A stretch of 43,734 nucleotides of DNA from UBA685 sp002299005 (lineage in GTDB: Bacteria > Pseudomonadota > Alphaproteobacteria > Puniceispirillales > Puniceispirillaceae). The stretch is taken from the NCBI GenBank assembly GCA_963966775.1, contig CAXAAH010000010.1:1-43734 (forward strand), written 5' to 3'. The first letter of the stretch is position 1, and every line of letters begins with the position of its first letter. A program made the position numbers and the translations under genes. Shown one piece after another: positions 16,158 through 23,728 of the stretch. The notes under the pieces were generated by a model that was given only the letters and a program-made list of their open reading frames with translations, searched no databases and was not told the origin of the DNA.

Positions 16158-17566
16158 GCGCCGCGCCTTGTGGCAAGCAAATGTTCTTGCACCTTTGCCA
16201 AATCATTATCAACAATTTCAAAATGCTCTGTGCGTTCCATCAAATCAGCCAAATGCGCAGGCAGTTCTGGCACTGTGCCTGACCCTTTGGTGACCGCATC
16301 TGGGAATTTGGCCGGATGCGCACAGGCAAGCGCGATAATCGGCACATCATCGCCAACAAGCCCCTGTTCACGCGCCATCCTTGCGCCATAAAGGCCCACG
16401 GCTGAATGGGGGTCAATCACCATATTATAGGTCTCTTTGGTCCGCTTAATCTCTGCCAAAGTACCTTCATCATCCAGACGATAGGCGGCAAATTTCGCTT
16501 GCATCGCATCCATGACCTCAGGGGCCACATCAAACGTGCCTGTTTGCGCAAATTGTGCCATCAGCGCGGCTGTCGCCTTGCCATCACGGCCAAGCATCTC
16601 AAACAACAGACGCTCAAAGTTCGATGAGACTTGAATATCCATAGATGGGCTCAAGGACGGGTTCACCCCATCACGCGCCATCACGCCTGATTCGAAAAAG
16701 CGTGTCAGGATGTCATTGCGATTTGAGGCAACGATGAATTTCTCAATCGGCAAGCCCATTTGGCTTGCGACCCAACCGGCAAACACATTACCGAAATTAC
16801 CTGTTGGCACAGAAAAGGCGACAGATTTTTCAGGCGCGCCTACCTTTAGGGCAGAGGCAAAATAATAAACCACCTGCGGCATCAGCCGTGCCCAATTGAT
16901 AGAATTTACCGCTGATAGGCCAACCTTATCTCTGAAATCGCCATCATTAAAGGCCGCTTTGACCAACGCCTGACAATCATCAAAATCACCCTTTAGCGCG
17001 ATGGCATGCGCCCCATCTGCCTTCACAGATGTCATCTGCTTTTGCTGAACAGGCGAGACGCGCCCTTCAGGAAATAGGATAAACACATCCACCGCCTCGC
17101 GCCCCTTAAAGGCTTCAAGCGCGGCAGACCCTGTATCACCAGAGGTCGCGCCCAAAATCACCGCACGCTTACCAGCTGATTTCAACGCCCGGTCAAAGGC
17201 GCGTGATAGAAACTGCATCGCATAATCTTTAAACGCGATCGTAGGGCCAGAAAACAGCTCTAGCACATGCAGATTATCTTCATGCAAGCTTGTCAGAGGC
17301 GCCACATCAGGGTGCGTAAAGCCGCTATAGGCATCTTCTGCCATCACGCGCAATTCATCTTCGCTGACCTCACCTTGGGTAAAAGGTGCCATAATGCGCG
17401 CCGCTAGCTCGGCATAGCTAAGCCCCTTCATCGAGGCGATTTCAGCTTTGGTAAATTTCGGCCAGCTTGTCGGCAAATACAGGCCGCCATCACGTGCCAA
17501 GCCGTTAAGCAATGCCTGCTCATAAGATAGGGGGCCGTCTTGGCCTCTGGTGCTAATATATTCCAT
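16154..17566 (-). CDS. thrC: Threonine synthase
   Basis: A 470-residue PLP enzyme converting O-phosphohomoserine to threonine. ATG 17566 is chosen over the in-frame GTG 17581: GAGG lies 9 nt upstream of it and homologues begin MEYISTRG. The PLP-binding Lys113 is in IAFKDYAMQFL, GATSGDTGSAAL binds the phosphate, and the C-terminal ACAHPAKFPD is typical. It follows SURF1 by 15 nt and overlaps the M16 gene by 4 bp, so it is embedded at the end of the cox block. The partner kinase ThrB is encoded elsewhere in the window. Confidence 0.97.
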   Translation of the reverse strand: MEYISTRGQDGPLSYEQALLNGLARDGGLYLPTSWPKFTKAEIASMKGLSYAELAARIMAPFTQGEVSEDELRVMAEDAYSGFTHPDVAPLTSLHEDNLHVLELFSGPTIAFKDYAMQFLSRAFDRALKSAGKRAVILGATSGDTGSAALEAFKGREAVDVFILFPEGRVSPVQQKQMTSVKADGAHAIALKGDFDDCQALVKAAFNDGDFRDKVGLSAVNSINWARLMPQVVYYFASALKVGAPEKSVAFSVPTGNFGNVFAGWVASQMGLPIEKFIVASNRNDILTRFFESGVMARDGVNPSLSPSMDIQVSSNFERLLFEMLGRDGKATAALMAQFAQTGTFDVAPEVMDAMQAKFAAYRLDDEGTLAEIKRTKETYNMVIDPHSAVGLYGARMAREQGLVGDDVPIIALACAHPAKFPDAVTKGSGTVPELPAHLADLMERTEHFEIVDNDLAKVQEHLLATRRGA

Positions 17567-17581
17567 GTCTATAAGCCTCAC

Positions 17582-18316
17582 TTAGCTTTCATCGTCAGCT
17601 TGGTCTTTTTTGCCAAATCGCAGGCGGCCGTTTGAATAGTGAAAGGCAAAATAAACGCCCAACAAAGACAAGGCGATTCCATACCATGTCACGGCATAAT
17701 TTAGATGCGAATTGCGCACATCAATCTTTACCTCTGCCGCAATCGGGAGCGTAATCTCTTCGCCCTCATTGCGAATGGCATCGATATAATAGCTTTGCTT
17801 TGCATCCGGCAGCGCTAAATGAGCGGCAACCTCATCTGGCTTCATAGTGAACCAAAAACCGCGCGCCGGCTCATTATCAGGCACAAAGCTGCCTTGTCGT
17901 TGCGCAAGGCGGATAATGCCTTCAAGCTGGAAGCTATCTTCACTCATTGAAAAGGCCCGCTTCTCAGGCTCACGGTAAGCCTCAGAGACCCAGCCTCGAT
18001 TGACAAAGAACATATCACCACGCGCGCTCTCAAAGGCTGTTACAACATGAAAGCCGGCATTGCCCTCATAGGTGCGACCTGTCAGATACACTGTCTCATC
18101 ATGCACATAGCGCCCTTGCAGGCTCACACGCTGAAACTCAATCGGCGCACCGTCAAATGATGGGTAAATAGCCTCAGCCGTCGAACGTGCTTTGAACTCG
18201 TCAATCAACGCAGTTTTCCAGTGCAAGCGGTTCACTTGCCAAGTGCCAAGCATCAGCAAGACAATCAAAGCAGGAACGGCGAAAAGCGTAGGCCATAAAA
18301 GCGGGCGGAACATCAT
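17582..18316 (-). CDS. SURF1 family cytochrome oxidase assembly protein
   Basis: A 244-residue membrane protein that helps insert or stabilise heme a in subunit I of the aa3-type oxidase. It has the family layout: one N-terminal helix (about 8-25, ending in the LGTWQVNRLHWK motif), a periplasmic domain with GRTYEGNAGFHVVTAF and FVNRGWV, and a C-terminal helix containing NYAVTWYGIALSLLGVYFAFHY-like residues. It lies 103 nt downstream of ctaE with a terminator-like hairpin between, and 15 nt upstream of thrC. It belongs functionally to the cox genes. Confidence 0.95.
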   Translation of the reverse strand: MMFRPLLWPTLFAVPALIVLLMLGTWQVNRLHWKTALIDEFKARSTAEAIYPSFDGAPIEFQRVSLQGRYVHDETVYLTGRTYEGNAGFHVVTAFESARGDMFFVNRGWVSEAYREPEKRAFSMSEDSFQLEGIIRLAQRQGSFVPDNEPARGFWFTMKPDEVAAHLALPDAKQSYYIDAIRNEGEEITLPIAAEVKIDVRNSHLNYAVTWYGIALSLLGVYFAFHYSNGRLRFGKKDQADDES

Positions 18317-18360
18317 AAGACGATATCTTCCTTAAAAGCAAAGCTTTGGTAAAAAATGAA

Positions 18361-18390
18361 AAAGGGGCCAACAATTTGCGGCTGGCCCCT
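18361..18390 (-). terminator. Intrinsic-terminator-like hairpin between ctaE and SURF1
   Basis: Read on the minus strand: AGGGGCCA (18390-18383), a 12-nt loop, TGGCCCCT (18370-18363), then TTTTTCATTTTTT. This 8-bp GC-rich stem with a T-rich tail should reduce transcription from the oxidase subunit genes into SURF1-thrC-M16. Confidence 0.65.
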
Positions 18391-18419
18391 GAACTTATAT
18401 CATTATGGAGAGGTCAGGA

Positions 18420-19205
18420 TCAACCGCCCCACCAATAGACCGCCACAAACAAGAACAGCCATACAACATCAACAAAGTGCCAGTACCAAGCAGCCGCTTC
18501 GAAGCCGAAATGCTGGTCTGCTGTGAAGTGACCTTTCATGCCACGGATAAGGCACACGGCCAAGAATAGCGTGCCAACAAAAACGTGGAAACCGTGGAAA
18601 CCTGTCGCCATATAGAACACTGAAGGATAGATGCCGTCAGTAAAGCCAAATGGTGCGTGGCTATATTCGAGGATTTGAAGCGCTGTGAATAACGCGCCTA
18701 GCACCACTGTGAGTGATAGGCCAATCGTAAAGTCACGACGGTTATTCTCTAAAATCGCATGATGCGCCCATGTCACAGTACAACCTGATAGCAATAGCAC
18801 CAATGTGTTAATCAGCGGCAAATCAAACGGGTCGAACGTAATAATACCCTCTGGCGGCCAAACCCCACCAACCGGGAAGAAGGCAGAATCAAAGAATGCC
18901 CAGAAGAACGCGACGAAGAACATCACCTCAGAGGCGATAAACAACATCATGCCATAGCGCATACCAATCTGAACGATCGGTGTATGGTGACCTTGATATT
19001 CAGCTTCTCTGATGACATCACGCCACCACATGAACATGGTCAAAATAACCAAACCAAGGCCTGCGCCAAGGATATGGGCGCCATATTCACGCTCATGCAT
19101 ATACATCGCAGCGCCAATCGCAGCCACAAAACCTGCGGCTGAGCCAAATGCCGGCCACGGGCTAGGTTCTACCAGATGGTAAGGATGTTTTTGAGCTCCA
19201 CTCAT
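18420..19205 (-). CDS. ctaE: Cytochrome c oxidase subunit III
   Basis: A 261-residue polytopic subunit III of the aa3-type oxidase, with seven predicted helices. Recognisable stretches are QKHPYHLVEPSPWP at the N-terminus, WWRDVIREAEYQGHHT, SEVMFFVAFFWAFF, NTLVLLLSGCTVTWAHHA and the C-terminal AAAWYWHFVDVVWLFLFV. A strong ribosome site (AAGGAGAT) lies just before ATG 19205. The 53-nt spacer to ctaG holds a small CCCGG/CCGGG hairpin. It is the last structural subunit gene before the terminator-like hairpin. Confidence 0.98.
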   Translation of the reverse strand: MSGAQKHPYHLVEPSPWPAFGSAAGFVAAIGAAMYMHEREYGAHILGAGLGLVILTMFMWWRDVIREAEYQGHHTPIVQIGMRYGMMLFIASEVMFFVAFFWAFFDSAFFPVGGVWPPEGIITFDPFDLPLINTLVLLLSGCTVTWAHHAILENNRRDFTIGLSLTVVLGALFTALQILEYSHAPFGFTDGIYPSVFYMATGFHGFHVFVGTLFLAVCLIRGMKGHFTADQHFGFEAAAWYWHFVDVVWLFLFVAVYWWGG

Positions 19206-19258
19206 TTTGATCTCCTTCGTGTTTTCCCCCCCGGTCCCATGCCGGGCACAAAATAGCC

Positions 19259-19822
19259 TTAACTAATATCTGCAAAGAATGTGTAAGACAAGACAACCTC
19301 ATCAACATCCTTTGTATTTTCATCGACTCTGATATCTGGATCCAAGAAAAAGGACACAGGCATATCAATCGATTCACCCACACCGAGTGTCTGTTCGGTA
19401 AAACAGAAGCACTCAATCTTCATAAAATATGGCCCCGCTTTTTGCGGTGTCACATTAAAGGTCGCTGTGCCACTTGTCGGGACATCAGCTAAATTTGTCG
19501 CACGGTAATAAACCATGACCTCTTCACCAGGCACCAAGCTTACCGGCGCTGTCACAGGTTCAAACTTCCATGGCAATTTCGGGTTCACATTGGCATCAAA
19601 GCGCACCGTCACAGGCGGCAATGCCAGCGAGGCAGTCTCTGGCGCTGCTTGTGCCACTTGTGTTGTGCCACCAAAGCCTGTTACCTGACAAAATAGGCGG
19701 TATAGCGGCACCGACGCAAAGGCAAGCCCGACCATCGCAAACACAACAACGGCCAAAGTGGCCAATGTCGCACCATTGCGATGGGATGCATCTGTCATGA
19801 CGGCTTCACCAGTTTTTGCCAT
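19259..19822 (-). CDS. ctaG: Cytochrome c oxidase assembly protein CtaG (Cox11)
   Basis: A 187-residue copper chaperone that delivers Cu to the CuB site of subunit I. It has one N-terminal membrane helix (about 17-40, reaching VPLYRLFCQVTGFGG) and a periplasmic Ig-like domain. The copper motif CFCF is present at Cys138 and Cys140, along with VPGEEVMVYYRATN. The start at 19822 lies 3 nt after the CoxF-like stop. A second in-frame ATG at 19798 lacks a ribosome site. Confidence 0.96.
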   Translation of the reverse strand: MAKTGEAVMTDASHRNGATLATLAVVVFAMVGLAFASVPLYRLFCQVTGFGGTTQVAQAAPETASLALPPVTVRFDANVNPKLPWKFEPVTAPVSLVPGEEVMVYYRATNLADVPTSGTATFNVTPQKAGPYFMKIECFCFTEQTLGVGESIDMPVSFFLDPDIRVDENTKDVDEVVLSYTFFADIS

Positions 19823-19825
19823 ATC

Positions 19826-19993
19826 TTAAGCGGCTCCTGCCATACGAAGAATCGTAATCAAATAGAATAGCACCACAAGGCCTGCAATCAGACCAAGCAC
19901 CCAATAATTGCGCGATTTGCGCATTGCTTGCATTTCTGCCGCAGTCTTAGGCTCTGGCCTTGCGACCTTTTTGTCTTGCGTCTTATCACTCAT
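19826..19993 (-). CDS. Small CoxF-like membrane protein
   Basis: A 55-residue protein with a basic, Lys/Pro-rich cytoplasmic head and one C-terminal membrane helix (about residues 33-52, YWVLGLIAGLVVLFYLITIL). ATG 19993 is preferred to 20026 because GGGAG lies 7 nt upstream. The longer version would begin on the ctaB stop codon. The place between ctaB and ctaG is where alphaproteobacteria carry the small conserved protein called CoxF, and the MRKSRNYWVLG motif resembles it. Its role in oxidase assembly is not defined. The name rests on position, size and topology. Confidence 0.75.
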   Translation of the reverse strand: MSDKTQDKKVARPEPKTAAEMQAMRKSRNYWVLGLIAGLVVLFYLITILRMAGAA

Positions 19994-20025
19994 GGTATCA
20001 GCTCCCTTATGTAAGCCTGTTTGCA

Positions 20026-20964
20026 TTAGGCCGCGTGGATTAGCTCAAGAACAAATTTATCAGCGATAAGCGCGAAGAATAAAATTGTCAGATAATAGAG
20101 CGAGAATGTGAATAAAGGCATCGCACGTGCAAGGCCGTCATCTTGTTTTAATTGCCATGCTTTCAGGACAAACACCGCCCCCAACACAGCCGATAGACCG
20201 CCATAAGCAACCGAGCTCATCCCAATGATATAGGGCAGAACACCAAGCGGCGCTAGGACAAGTGAATAAATCAAAATCTGATTCTTTGTCTCACGCTCAC
20301 CTGCGACCACGGGCAACATTGGCACATTGGCGGCTTGGTAATCATCATTCTTAACCAGCGCCAAAGCCCAGAAATGAGGCGGCGTCCAGACAAAAATAAT
20401 CGCAAATAGCAACAGTGATTCAACGCTGACCGTCCCTGTGATAGCGGCCCAACCAACCATCGGCGGCAAAGCCCCTGCGGCACCACCAATGACGATATTT
20501 TGCGGCGTGCGGCGCTTTAGCCAAATAGAATAAATCACGGCATAAAAGAAAATCGTAAAGGCCAATAAGCCGCCTGCTAGTAAATTAGACGACAAGCTCA
20601 AAAGCAAAACAGAGAGAACAGAAATAACCAGACCCAAGGCCAAGGCTTCTTCTGATTGAACGCGCCCTGAGGGAATAGGACGGTCCATTGTGCGCTTCAT
20701 AACCGCATCAATATCGCGGTCATACCATTGATTAATGGCCCCTGAAGCACCCGCACCAGCGGCAATAGCAAATAAAGAAATAGCGCCAAGCAATATCGTT
20801 GAAATCGTCACCTCACCAACAGAGGGCGCAAGATACATGCCAGCAAAACCAGTGAAGATCACAAGGCTCATCACCCTTGGCTTCATCAGCTGAAAAAAGT
20901 CACCAGCAGAAGCCACATAATAGGGCTCTGCTGATGATGATATGTTTTGTTGTGTCTGTGACAT
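20026..20964 (-). CDS. ctaB: Protoheme IX farnesyltransferase (heme O synthase)
   Basis: A 312-residue UbiA-superfamily prenyltransferase that attaches farnesyl to heme b, giving heme O. ATG 20964 follows AAGG by 8 nt; the 20967 codon is TTG. Motifs are LMKPRVMSLV, the first Asp-rich site NQWYDRDIDAVMKRT and RPIPSG, the IWLKRRTPQNIVIGGAAGALPP stretch and the second site KNDDYQAANVPMLP. About nine membrane helices are predicted. It lies between ctaD and the CoxF-like gene. The heme A synthase gene ctaA is not in this window. Confidence 0.97.
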   Translation of the reverse strand: MSQTQQNISSSAEPYYVASAGDFFQLMKPRVMSLVIFTGFAGMYLAPSVGEVTISTILLGAISLFAIAAGAGASGAINQWYDRDIDAVMKRTMDRPIPSGRVQSEEALALGLVISVLSVLLLSLSSNLLAGGLLAFTIFFYAVIYSIWLKRRTPQNIVIGGAAGALPPMVGWAAITGTVSVESLLLFAIIFVWTPPHFWALALVKNDDYQAANVPMLPVVAGERETKNQILIYSLVLAPLGVLPYIIGMSSVAYGGLSAVLGAVFVLKAWQLKQDDGLARAMPLFTFSLYYLTILFFALIADKFVLELIHAA

Positions 20965-20991
20965 CAAAGATACCTTAGATAGCCTTTTCGA

Positions 20992-22584
20992 CTACTTAAC
21001 CTTCGGCAGGTCATCAAATGTATGGTATGGCGGCGGAGAAGATACCTGCCATTCCAACGTTGTTGCCCCTTCACCGTAAGGGTTAGCCGCTGCTTTACGA
21101 CGTGAGATGAATGCTTCAGCAATCACAATCAAGAAGATAATCGCACCAGCCGCTGAGATATATGAGCCAATAGAGGCAACATAGTTCCAGCCAGCAAACG
21201 CATCAGGATAGTCGATATAGCGACGTGGCATACCAGCAAGACCAAGGAAGTGCATCGGGAAGAATGTCAAATTCACGCCAATGAATGTGACCCAGAAATG
21301 CAACTTCGCCAGACCTTCTGAATACTCATAGCCTGTCATCTTGCTGAACCAGTAATAGAAACCAGCAAACAAGCCATAGACCGCACCAAGCGACAAGACA
21401 TAGTGGAAGTGCGCAATCACATAATAAGTATTATGCAAAACAACGTCCAAACCAGCGTTCGCCAATACCACACCTGTGACACCGCCAACGGTGAACAAGA
21501 AGATAAAGCCAATCGCCCATAGCATCGGCACGCGGAACGTCATAGAGCCGCCCCACATTGTCGCAATCCATGAGAAAATCTTCACACCTGTTGGCACGGC
21601 GATAACCATCGTTGCGGCTGTGAAATAGGCGCGTGTATCAACATCAAGGCCAACTGTGTACATATGGTGCGCCCATACGATAAAGCCGACAAAGCCAATC
21701 GCGACCATCGCATAGACCATGCCCAAATAGCCAAAGATAGGCTTTTTCGCAAAGGTCGAGATGATATGGCTGACGATACCAAAGGCTGGCAAAATCATAA
21801 TATAGACCTCTGGATGTCCAAAGAACCAGAATAGGTGCAAGAACAAAATCGGGTCACCGCCGCCCTCTGGTACAAAGAATGTTGTCCCAAAGTTACGGTC
21901 TGTTAGCAACATGGTAATCGCGCCCGCCAATACAGGCACTGCCAATAGAAGCAAGAAGGCTGTGATCAACATCGCCCAAGCAAACAACGGCATCTTATGC
22001 AATGTCATACCAGGTGTACGCATATTAAAGATGGTCGTGATAAAGTTCGCAGCACCCAAGATTGACGATACACCAGCAAGGTGAAGGGAGAAGATCGCCA
22101 AATCCATAGACATGCCAGGCGTGCCAAGCTTGTTAGAGAGCGGTGGATAGATTGTCCAACCAACGCCCGCACCGCCATCAACCGCGGCAGACATCAAAAG
22201 CAAGATGAATGACGGTGGCAACAGCCAGAATGAAATGTTGTTCATACGCGGGAACGCCATATCCGGTGCGCCAATCATAATCGGCACAAACCAGTTACCA
22301 AAGCCACCAATAAGGCCCGGCATCACGACAAAGAACACCATGATCAGCCCGTGCGCGGTCGTAAAGACGTTCCACATGTGACCATCTGACATATATTGTA
22401 CGCCAGGTTCCATTAGCTCCATACGCATGAAGACAGAAAAACCACCACCGATAAATGCGGCAATAATTGAGAAGATGATATACATCGTCCCAATATCTTT
22501 GTGGTTTGTTGAATAAAGCCAACGGCGCACGAAGCCCTGTGGGGCACCGTGTGCATGGTCAGCTGAATGGGCTACTTCACTCAT
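20992..22584 (-). CDS. ctaD: Cytochrome c oxidase subunit I
   Basis: A 530-residue catalytic subunit with the low-spin heme and the heme a3/CuB centre. Of two adjacent ATGs, 22584 is taken because it is 6 nt from GGGAG, while 22587 is 3 nt away. The His ligands are visible in TAHGLIMVFF (heme a), HPEVYIMILP with the His-Tyr crosslink partners (CuB), WAHHMYTVG (CuB) and HFHYVLSLG (heme a3 and a). The Glu and Lys channel residues appear intact by pattern, marking an A-type proton-pumping oxidase. It lies 23 nt after coxB. Confidence 0.98.
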   Translation of the reverse strand: MSEVAHSADHAHGAPQGFVRRWLYSTNHKDIGTMYIIFSIIAAFIGGGFSVFMRMELMEPGVQYMSDGHMWNVFTTAHGLIMVFFVVMPGLIGGFGNWFVPIMIGAPDMAFPRMNNISFWLLPPSFILLLMSAAVDGGAGVGWTIYPPLSNKLGTPGMSMDLAIFSLHLAGVSSILGAANFITTIFNMRTPGMTLHKMPLFAWAMLITAFLLLLAVPVLAGAITMLLTDRNFGTTFFVPEGGGDPILFLHLFWFFGHPEVYIMILPAFGIVSHIISTFAKKPIFGYLGMVYAMVAIGFVGFIVWAHHMYTVGLDVDTRAYFTAATMVIAVPTGVKIFSWIATMWGGSMTFRVPMLWAIGFIFLFTVGGVTGVVLANAGLDVVLHNTYYVIAHFHYVLSLGAVYGLFAGFYYWFSKMTGYEYSEGLAKLHFWVTFIGVNLTFFPMHFLGLAGMPRRYIDYPDAFAGWNYVASIGSYISAAGAIIFLIVIAEAFISRRKAAANPYGEGATTLEWQVSSPPPYHTFDDLPKVK

Positions 22585-22607
22585 CATATTCTCCCTATGT
22601 GAGGCTA

Positions 22608-23405
22608 TTAAAGTGCAAATTCTTGCTTAGCTGATGCCAACCAGGCATCATATTCATCTTGTGGCAATGCGCGCACCACGATCGGCATATAGGCGTGGTT
22701 AACGCCGCAGATCTGGTTACATTGGCCATAATAGGCCTTTGGCTCTTCTGGCACATCAATCCACGCTTCGTTAATACGACCCGCGATTGAGTATGTCTGA
22801 ACCGCCAATGATGGCACAAAGAATGAATGCATAACATCATTGCCTGTGATCAACAGCTTGATACGAGATCCAGCCGGCACAATCATTTCATTATCAACTG
22901 ACAAAAGACGGATTTGATCTTCGGTCAAATCTGCTTCGTCAATCATATATGAATCAAAGCTGATTTGCTCATCAGGATATTCATAGTTCCAGTACCACTG
23001 GTTCCCTGTCACCTTAATGACCATATCTGTATCTTTTGTTTGGTCTAAATAATACAAAAGACGGAATGACGGCACAGCGATAACCACAAGGATAAGAACA
23101 GGAACAACTGTCCATAAAACCTCAATCACCACATTGTGAGACGTCTTTGATGCAACAGGGTTTGACTTCGCACGGAAGCGCAAACACACATACACCAACA
23201 AAGCCAACACAAATACCGAGATTGCTGTGATAATCACAAGCAATAGGTTGTGAAGGCTTGTCGCCTTTTCAGCAATAGAACCCGCAGCTGGCTGCATGCC
23301 AATTTGCCAAGGCTCTGGCAATGCTGCAAATACGCTTTGCGATGCGAACAAACCTGCAAGGCTTGCCACTACATAAAAGATAGACTTTCCGCTTGGCAGC
23401 GTCAT
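22608..23405 (-). CDS. ctaC: Cytochrome c oxidase subunit II
   Basis: A 265-residue subunit II carrying the CuA centre that accepts electrons from cytochrome c. The start is ATG 23405, preceded by GGGGGAG. The open frame continues upstream to 23567 but adds no family-like sequence. It has a Sec signal peptide ending SVFA (about residue 26), two membrane helices and a cupredoxin domain. All CuA ligands are present: His193, Cys229, Cys233, His237 and Met240 (YGQCNQICGVNHAYM). The aromatic stretch NQWYWNYEYP is also present. It is the first gene of the minus-strand cox block. Confidence 0.97.
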   Translation of the reverse strand: MTLPSGKSIFYVVASLAGLFASQSVFAALPEPWQIGMQPAAGSIAEKATSLHNLLLVIITAISVFVLALLVYVCLRFRAKSNPVASKTSHNVVIEVLWTVVPVLILVVIAVPSFRLLYYLDQTKDTDMVIKVTGNQWYWNYEYPDEQISFDSYMIDEADLTEDQIRLLSVDNEMIVPAGSRIKLLITGNDVMHSFFVPSLAVQTYSIAGRINEAWIDVPEEPKAYYGQCNQICGVNHAYMPIVVRALPQDEYDAWLASAKQEFAL

Positions 23406-23610
23406 AACGTCTCCCCCATTATTAAGTCTTAATTCCGATCCCAACCCTACCATTGGCCTAATTACCATTGAAAGGATGCAATGAGCTATTAAATTGCGCC
23501 TTTTTGTAACGCCTTTTTCTCTATATGAAAACCCCCCCTGCGACGGCCTGTCGCGGATTTTTTGCATAGTCTTTCTAACAAAGCTCGTTTTCAGCCCTTT
23601 TGGTCATAAA

Positions 23611-23640
23611 TTGACTATTTTTTAGCCCTTCTTCTGTAAT
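23611..23640 (+). promoter_or_regulatory. Candidate promoter of tldD
   Basis: TTGACT (23611-23616) and TGTAAT (23635-23640), spacer 18 nt, each 5/6 to consensus. The expected start is near 23647, giving an approximately 80-nt leader that includes the inverted repeat. Confidence 0.45.
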
Positions 23641-23672
23641 TTTTGTGGAGCATGACTATATCTATGATAGCG

Positions 23673-23694
23673 TCATGTCATGATGACGACATGA
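23673..23694. promoter_or_regulatory. Inverted repeat TCATGTC-N8-GACATGA
   Basis: Perfect 7-bp arms (23673-23679 and 23688-23694) around ATGATGAC, 34 nt before tldD and downstream of its predicted promoter. It could be an operator or a leader-RNA hairpin. Confidence 0.35.
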
Positions 23695-23728
23695 TGAGAC
23701 CACAAACCCAAGCTTAAATAGGCCGATT

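Larger units (their letters stand above)
23406..23728. other. 323-bp divergent spacer between coxB and tldD
   Basis: No convincing gene. It must hold the promoter of the cox block (minus strand), but I could not pick a clear -35/-10 pair there. On the plus strand a good promoter for tldD is seen at 23611-23640, followed by an inverted repeat at 23673-23694. GCGAC-GGCCT-GTCGC (23540-23554) followed by a T-run forms a terminator-like hairpin on the plus strand in the middle of the spacer. The rest is AT-rich with several short T-tracts. Confidence 0.7.

Noticed and set aside
23406..23567. Longer N-terminus of CoxB reaching back to 23567
   Set aside because: The extra residues are not family-like, the signal peptide begins at Met 23405, and GGGGGAG stands right before that ATG.
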